From positions 67,091,754-67,155,753 of the forward strand of contig NC_054741.1 of the NCBI RefSeq assembly GCF_018143015.1: a DNA stretch of 64,000 bases. The letters are read 5' to 3'. Below the pieces are notes generated by a model, which worked only from the letters and a program-made list of their open reading frames with translations, did not search any database and was not told the DNA's origin. Positions 62,727-64,000 of the stretch are shown piece by piece. The stretch comes from Lytechinus variegatus (lineage: Eukaryota > Echinodermata > Echinoidea > Temnopleuroida > Toxopneustidae). The position numbers were made by a program, and so were the translations under genes. Each line of letters begins with the position of its first letter. Within the stretch, counting starts at the first letter, position 1.

Positions 62727-63607
62727 CTTTGCCTTTAGGTCGGGTTCCATTATTGTGGAATTTTCCAGCTACCAAAACTAGAGCTTACTCCCATTTTGGA
62801 CTCTCTGGGAGAAGAAACATATGAAAAAATGTTTTATGTTGGCCTCCATGTATTTTTTTAAATTTCATGTTTGGTTTTGATGAATTTTCCGTGATATGCT
62901 TCATTTTGACAAGGTTTGTGATCTGAAGTATGGGTCTGTTGGTCTATGGTACTCCTCCAATACCCTACATGTAGCTACATGTACAGTAGCTTCATAAATG
63001 GATGGCTTTGCAATAAGAAAATCACCAACCACATGGAATATTTTCATCAGGTTTGAACATGATTTGATGGGGAAAATTGAATTAGAATAAACGGACCATT
63101 TCTGGCCGAATTCCTGTAATGAAAATATTATCTAGAGGCATTATACCCCACAATCCAACATCCAGATCTAAATTTACATTTAAGATGAGGATCATGGGGT
63201 TGCACATACTTTCTTTGTATTGGTAACATAAAACAAATTCATACTGGTAGGCCTTCAAGTCTGCCTGATTGGTTTGAAAAAATGTGATGTCTGTCAGTGC
63301 ATTGTCAGCAAAATCATTGTGTATTTAAGCATTCGTATCAAAATCAATATTGGCTTATCCAAATTTACTCAGAAATTGTTGAACCACAAGCAATTGCGTG
63401 ATTGAATTATTGGGTCTATTGATTTTGTTTTTAATTGTTCAAGACTCAAAGACTAGAGTTGATGCAGGTCATAAAATAAATTTCCAAGGTGGTGTGGGCG
63501 TACGTACACATGGCTGGTCATGGCAGGTTCATTTTAAATAAGCTTCTCCATTTTTGTTTGGTCAAAAGAAGCAGAAGGTGAAGGAAGAGGAGAAAGATGA
63601 GAAGGTG
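62727..63607 (+). other. SFSWAP intron 1 continued, no feature recognised
   Basis: Ordinary AT-rich sequence. A small purine-rich block at 63568-63605 (Lys/Glu codons) is bounded by AG and GT but has no recognisable match and was not called an exon. Confidence 0.4.
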
Positions 63608-64000
63608 AAATGCAAGTCCACCCCAACAAAAAGTTGATTTGAATAAAAAGAGAAAAATCAAACAAGCATAATGCTGAAAATTTCATCAAAATTGGATGTA
63701 AAATAAGAATGTTATGACATTGTTAATAAAGTTTTGCTTAAATTCACAAAACAGATCGATGAACATCCTGGTTGCTATGCAAAGGAGGGGACCAATATTT
63801 ACATTTACTAATTTATTTTCTTTTTTATTATATGATATATTTCAATCTTCTGTGCATTGTCATTAGGGTTGCAAAGGGCTGGAAACTTTCTGGAAATTTT
63901 GGAAAATTTCCATGGAAAATTTTGGGAACTTTCAGCTGCCAGGAATTTTGGGTGACACTGTTTTATTCCTTCCTGAACATTACCATTAGTGTTTTAACAT
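63608..64000. mobile_element. Left end of the 430-1219 MITE family, cut by window end
   Basis: CAAGTCCACCCCAACAAAAA, GTTGATTTGAATAAAAAGAG and CAAGCATAATGCTGAAAATT match the arms of the elements at 1-240 and 430-1219. After about 63860 there is a short GGAAATTTTGGAAAATTTCC-rich repeat. Confidence 0.65.

Noticed and set aside
63568-63605. Possible SFSWAP exon (KQKVKEEEKDEK)
   Set aside because: It has AG and GT borders but a poor pyrimidine tract, no match to the expected YDGRGHLHDL continuation, and purine-rich low complexity.

Overview
The window looks like nuclear DNA of an invertebrate deuterostome, most likely a sea urchin or another echinoderm. It is AT-rich, its genes are split by GT-AG introns, the encoded proteins are close to vertebrate orthologues over most of their length, and the spaces between and inside genes are packed with short inverted-repeat transposons, tRNA-derived SINEs, minisatellites and long G/C homopolymers. 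The species assignment is an inference from this overall character. I could not search any database.

Five protein-coding genes can be supported, all read by eye from exon and splice-site structure. From left to right: (1) + strand, 1300-3320, the last four exons of a BAAT/acyl-CoA thioesterase family enzyme whose 5' part lies outside the window; its end abuts a duplicated (TAC)n microsatellite. (2) - strand, 6015-13554, INO80B, a subunit of the INO80 chromatin remodeller, eight exons with a tentative first exon. (3) - strand, 23989-36802, POLDIP2, complete in eleven exons (346 aa). (4) - strand, 43103-50426, OSTC, complete in four exons (149 aa), a subunit of the ER oligosaccharyltransferase. 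(5) + strand, 55999 onward, the first coding exon of SFSWAP; the rest lies beyond the right edge or was not found. These are unrelated housekeeping genes, not an operon or functional cluster. Genes 1 and 2 converge, 2-4 are in tandem on the minus strand, and 4 and 5 are divergent with 5.6 kb between them.

Most of the rest is mobile-element sequence. Several elements can be delimited to the base from terminal inverted repeats plus target-site duplications: hAT-type (8-bp duplications at 565-787, 1472-1677, 29966-31765, 45577-47604), a pair of PIF/Harbinger-like copies (3-bp duplications at 48269-49927 and 56928-57871), an element with a TTTA duplication carrying eight copies of a 15-bp motif (25693-27332), a fold-back element with an 11-bp duplication (18988-19369), and two copies of a family with CATGCGCGACC-containing ends (20095-20634 and about 39472-41153), the second interrupted by 1.1 kb of minisatellite plus SINE. 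None shows a transposase reading frame, so they appear non-autonomous.

I see no CRISPR array, no bacterial operon, no viral element and no convincing new biochemical system. The most interesting unexplained structure is in the repeats: the 15-bp motif element, a transposon array rich in nuclear-receptor DR1 sites, the GAGCGCGAAGCGCGAGC-type repeat family, and the duplication of an enzyme's last coding segment together with its microsatellite.
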